Origin: Candidatus Competibacteraceae bacterium
GTDB lineage: Bacteria; Pseudomonadota; Gammaproteobacteria; Competibacterales; Competibacteraceae
Reading direction: 5' to 3'
DNA length: 25,827 bases
Assembly: GCA_003527885.1 (NCBI GenBank)
Contig: DPWB01000387.1
Coordinates: 1-25,827 of the forward strand
Shown: in pieces, positions 22,876 through 25,827 of the stretch
Position numbering within the stretch: the stretch's first letter is position 1
How the letters are laid out: each line of letters begins with the position of its first letter
Program-made: the position numbers and the translations under genes
The notes under the pieces: generated by a model
The model's database searches: none
Seen by the model: the letters and a program-made list of their open reading frames with translations, nothing else
What the model was told of the DNA's origin: nothing

Positions 22876-25827
22876 GCGAATCTTCTACCGCCGCGCGCCG
22901 CGCGCAGCCTCAAACCGAGCAGTCCGACAGCGCCGCCCGCCCGCCCGCGGGTGGCGCGTCCACGTCGCGGCGCGTGCTCGTTTGGCTGATCGGGCTGCCG
23001 CTGGCGCTGTTGCTGCTGGCGGCCGTGCTGGCCGGCATCGCCATCACCACCGAAACCGGCGTCAACACGCTGATGGGGCTGGCCAACCGTTTCGTGCCGG
23101 GCCAGTTAAGCTACGACAAGATCAGCGGCCGGCTGTGGGGACCGCTGCACGTCGAAGGATTGCGCTACGAGGATGGTCCGCTCAAGGTCAAACTCGCCAG
23201 CGCCGATCTCGACTGGAAGCCCGCCGACCTGTTCGACCGGCATCTCAACATCTCCCGCTTGAAGTTCGAGGGGTTGGAACTCCGGCTACCGCCCGGCAAA
23301 GACACACCCACCTCGTCCGAACCGTTCGTCCTCCCGGACCTGCAATTGCCGCTCAACGTCACCATCGACGAGCTGCAAGGCCGCGACATCCGTATCGTAC
23401 TTCCCGGCGGTGCGCCGCCGGTCCAGATCGACGCCATCGACCTCAAGGGCCGCACCGCCGCCGACGGTTTGCACATCGACACCCTGAACGTCAAATCGCC
23501 GCCCGGTGAGGTCCACTTGAGCGGAAAGCTCAACCCCACCGGCAACTATCCGCTGAAACTCGCTCTGACCTGGAAAGCGCCGCTGGAGCCTTACGGCACC
23601 CTCAACGGCGCAGGACAAATCGAGGGCGAAGTGCGCGACCGCTTGAAAATCACCCATAAAGCCACCGGTCCGGCCACCCTGGAACTGGACGGCGAGGTGC
23701 GCCGGCCCCTGACCGAAGCCGTCTGGTCGGCCAAGGCCCACTTGGACGTGGCCGACCTCAAACCGTTCGCGCCGGCGCTGGCCGGCAAACCGCTGACCGC
23801 GCGAGTGGAGGCCAAAGGCGTGCTGGCCAAGTTTCAGGGGCAAGGCGAAATCAACGCCACCACGCCGGAACTGGGTCCGGCGACCGTGCGCTTCACCGTT
23901 ACCGGCGATCCAAAGGCGATCACCCTCGGCGACTTGCAGGTGACCGCCCCGGATTACCCGTTGAATCTGACCGCCCGAGGCGACGTGCAGCTCGCTCAAG
24001 AAACCTTCGGCCGGTTCAATGCCAAGGGGACTCTCAACGCCACCGCGCCGCAGCTCGGCCCGACCGTCGTGCAATTCGGCGCCTCCGGCGACCCCCGGCT
24101 CATCAAGCTCGACGACTTGCGGGTGAATGCCCCCAACTGGTCGCTGACCTCGACCACGCAAGGCACGGTCCAGCTGGCCGAAGGCGCTGTGGGTCAGTTT
24201 CAGGCGCGGGGCGAACTCGGCGCCACCGTACCGGATGTGGGTCCGGCAATGGTGCGCTTCAGCGCTTCGGGCGATTCCAAGCTCATCAAACTCGACGAAT
24301 TGCGCCTCACCTCCCCCGGGCGACCGCTGACGCTGACCGCCCAAGGCACGGTCCAGCTCCCCGAACAGCGTTTCAACCTTACCGGCGAATGGAAAGCGCT
24401 CACTTGGCCGTTGAAAGGTGCGGCCCGAGCGGAAAGCGCCAAAGGTCAATTCAGCGCCGAAGGTACGCCCAAGGATTACCGCTTCGAACTGGCCGCCGCC
24501 GACTTGCAAGGCCCGAATGTTCCCGAGGGTACCTGGACGCTGACCGGCCAAGGCTCGGATCAGGCGGTGCGCGATGTCAAACTGAACGGCCAGCTCCTGC
24601 AAGGCAGCCTGCAAGCGACTGCCGACGCCGCCTGGTCGCCGGCGGTCGGCTGGCGGGCGACCGTGAACGGCCAGGGGCTGAATCCGGGCGCGCACTGGAA
24701 AGACCTTCCCGGCAAACTGGCTTTCCAGCTCAAGACCGACGGCGGTCTGGAAAATAACGCCTTGCGGGCCAACCTGCTGCTGGACCAATTGACCGGCACC
24801 TTGAGCGGCCAGAAAGTGGCGGGAAACGCGGATGTTTCCGTCCGGGATCAGAACCTGACCATCAGGGCGCTGCGAGCGAATGCGGGCGACGCTCGGGTCG
24901 AGGCCAGCGGGACGTTGGCCGAACGTTGGGACTTGGCCTGGACGCTGAACGCGCCGCAACTGAAAGCGCTGGTGCCGGGCGTCAGCGGCAGCGTCGCCAG
25001 CACCGGCAAGCTGAGCGGCCCCCGTCTCCAGCCGGTGGTGGCCGCCACTTTCACGGTGCGCGACCTGCGTCAGGGCGCGACCCACATCCGGCAGTTGCGC
25101 GGCGAGGCGAACCTTGATGTCGGCGGTAGCAGCCGTTCCCAGTTAAAAGTTTCCGGCGAAGGGATGGTGCTGGGGGGCCAGAAATGGAAAACCCTCCGGC
25201 TCGACGGCTCCGGCACCCCGGCCGCGCACGAGATCAAGGCGGAGATGGCCGGCGATCCCGGCAGTTTCCTGCTCGCGCTCGCGGGCGCTTTGCAGACACC
25301 GGCGCCGCTCTGGCAAGGCCGCATCACCCAACTCAGCGCCAAGGATACCCAGGCCGGCGACTGGGCTCTGGAAAAACCGGCGGCGGTCCGCGCCTCGGCC
25401 AAGGAAGCGAGCCTCGAAACGACCTGTCTGAGCAGCGCTCCGACCCGCCTGTGCGCGCAAGGCCAATGGAATCAGTCCGGCGATTTCAGCGGCCGGGTGC
25501 AGTTGAGCGACCTCAACCCGGAACGCTTCAAACGTTTTCTACCGCAAAACACCACGCTGGCGACCCACATCGACGGGGACGCCAGCGCCAGCGGCAAAAT
25601 CGGCGGCGCGCTGCAAGGCAAAGCCACTCTGAACCTCGCACCCGGCAGTGTCGGCACGCTGGCCAACGGTCGGCCCGTCAAAATCGCCTTCAATGCCAGC
25701 ACCCTGCAGCTCGTCACCGACAGCCGGGCCGCCAACCTGCAAGCGCGGCTGGACCTGGCGCAAACCGGCCAACTACGAGCCTCCCTGAACGTCCAAGACC
25801 CTTTCGGCGCCGCCCGGTTGAACGGCA
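22872..25827 (+). CDS. tamB: TamB, inner-membrane/periplasmic translocation module subunit (C-terminus cut by window edge)
   Basis: The frame is open to the window edge: 985 codons of a protein usually 1200-1500 long. The best start is a TTG at 22872 overlapping the tamA stop as TTGA; an in-frame GTG at 22974 just before the membrane segment is the alternative. A disordered, Ala/Ser-rich cytoplasmic leader of about 34 residues is followed by one transmembrane helix (about 35-58, VLVWLIGLPLALLLLAAVLA). A long periplasmic beta-rich region of repeated strands follows, as in the VPS13/AsmA-like taco-shaped groove family. Typical segments are GPLHVEGLRYEDG and LSGKLNPTGNYPL. Residues 325-507 hold three tandem 61-residue repeats. 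The C-terminal TamB (DUF490) domain lies beyond the window. The genomic link to tamA makes the assignment secure. Confidence 0.93.
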   Translation, partial: MSESSTAARRAQPQTEQSDSAARPPAGGASTSRRVLVWLIGLPLALLLLAAVLAGIAITTETGVNTLMGLANRFVPGQLSYDKISGRLWGPLHVEGLRYEDGPLKVKLASADLDWKPADLFDRHLNISRLKFEGLELRLPPGKDTPTSSEPFVLPDLQLPLNVTIDELQGRDIRIVLPGGAPPVQIDAIDLKGRTAADGLHIDTLNVKSPPGEVHLSGKLNPTGNYPLKLALTWKAPLEPYGTLNGAGQIEGEVRDRLKITHKATGPATLELDGEVRRPLTEAVWSAKAHLDVADLKPFAPALAGKPLTARVEAKGVLAKFQGQGEINATTPELGPATVRFTVTGDPKAITLGDLQVTAPDYPLNLTARGDVQLAQETFGRFNAKGTLNATAPQLGPTVVQFGASGDPRLIKLDDLRVNAPNWSLTSTTQGTVQLAEGAVGQFQARGELGATVPDVGPAMVRFSASGDSKLIKLDELRLTSPGRPLTLTAQGTVQLPEQRFNLTGEWKALTWPLKGAARAESAKGQFSAEGTPKDYRFELAAADLQGPNVPEGTWTLTGQGSDQAVRDVKLNGQLLQGSLQATADAAWSPAVGWRATVNGQGLNPGAHWKDLPGKLAFQLKTDGGLENNALRANLLLDQLTGTLSGQKVAGNADVSVRDQNLTIRALRANAGDARVEASGTLAERWDLAWTLNAPQLKALVPGVSGSVASTGKLSGPRLQPVVAATFTVRDLRQGATHIRQLRGEANLDVGGSSRSQLKVSGEGMVLGGQKWKTLRLDGSGTPAAHEIKAEMAGDPGSFLLALAGALQTPAPLWQGRITQLSAKDTQAGDWALEKPAAVRASAKEASLETTCLSSAPTRLCAQGQWNQSGDFSGRVQLSDLNPERFKRFLPQNTTLATHIDGDASASGKIGGALQGKATLNLAPGSVGTLANGRPVKIAFNASTLQLVTDSRAANLQARLDLAQTGQLRASLNVQDPFGAARLNG
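23844..24392 (+). repeat. Three tandem 183-bp (61-residue) repeats within tamB
   Basis: The units are 23844-24026, 24027-24209 and 24210-24392, with no indel between copies. Each unit reads G-x-x-x-AT-P-x-x-GP, then V-x-F-x-x-(S/T)GD, a central L-x-(D/E)L-x-(V/L) and T-x-x-(G)-x-VQL. The third copy diverges over its last ten residues. The unit length matches a few beta-strand rungs of the predicted groove. Confidence 0.85.

Noticed and set aside
23286..25085. 599-codon open frame on the minus strand opposite tamB
   Set aside because: It is antisense to a clear tamB frame in GC-rich DNA, where the complementary frame rarely meets stops. The translation is Gly/Arg/Gln/Ala-rich with no domain or signal, and it continues across the tamB repeats.
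1..25827. tRNA, rRNA, CRISPR, insertion sequence, integrase or toxin-antitoxin genes
   Set aside because: None seen on either strand by reading; all long coding regions belong to core or signalling families.

Overview
The window is GC-rich chromosomal DNA from a Gram-negative bacterium, most likely a gammaproteobacterium. The evidence is the outer-membrane machinery (TamA/TamB, three TonB-dependent receptors), Slt70-type murein hydrolase, a cysM-rlmD gene pair, and a pap-ppk1 polyphosphate pair. The gene set would fit an environmental polyphosphate- or storage-polymer-metabolising lineage, but I cannot name the genus from sequence alone. I see no tRNA, rRNA, CRISPR array, insertion sequence or phage gene. 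Coding density is high, and nearly all open frames opposite the genes are GC-driven shadows.

Layout. (1) 1-3089, minus strand: pap (polyphosphate:AMP phosphotransferase) followed 2 nt later by ppk1, which runs off the left edge. (2) 3373-6451, plus strand: two lytic transglycosylases 7 nt apart, a small SLT-domain enzyme with a Tyr/Gly-rich tail and an Slt70 homologue. (3) 6484-14147, minus strand, 'cassette A': two paralogous TonB-dependent receptors, a YfiR-family periplasmic protein and a six-domain hybrid histidine kinase. (4) 14461-18513, minus strand, 'cassette B': a CHASE8-like/HAMP/GGDEF diguanylate cyclase, a third TonB-dependent receptor and a second YfiR-family protein. (5) 18615-20877, minus strand: cysM and rlmD. 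(6) 21067-25827, plus strand: tamA and tamB, the latter cut by the right edge.

The most interesting part is the side-by-side pair of cassettes A and B. Each combines the same three envelope layers: an outer-membrane TonB-type receptor, a soluble periplasmic YfiR-family protein, and an inner-membrane sensor with the same CHASE8-like periplasmic region and HAMP linker. The cytoplasmic output differs: a phosphorelay (HisKA-HATPase-REC-REC-Hpt) in A and c-di-GMP synthesis (GGDEF) in B. In the Pseudomonas YfiBNR system an outer-membrane lipoprotein (YfiB) controls YfiR, which represses the CHASE8-GGDEF protein YfiN. Here no YfiB-like gene is present and a receptor occupies its place. I infer that these are ligand-gated trans-envelope signalling systems in which the receptor signals through YfiR. 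This is a hypothesis from gene context and domain logic.

Possible regulatory sites include a sigma-54-like promoter before the GGDEF gene, a sigma-70-like promoter before cassette A, and a PhoB-box-like direct repeat plus a sigma-70-like promoter between pap and the transglycosylases.
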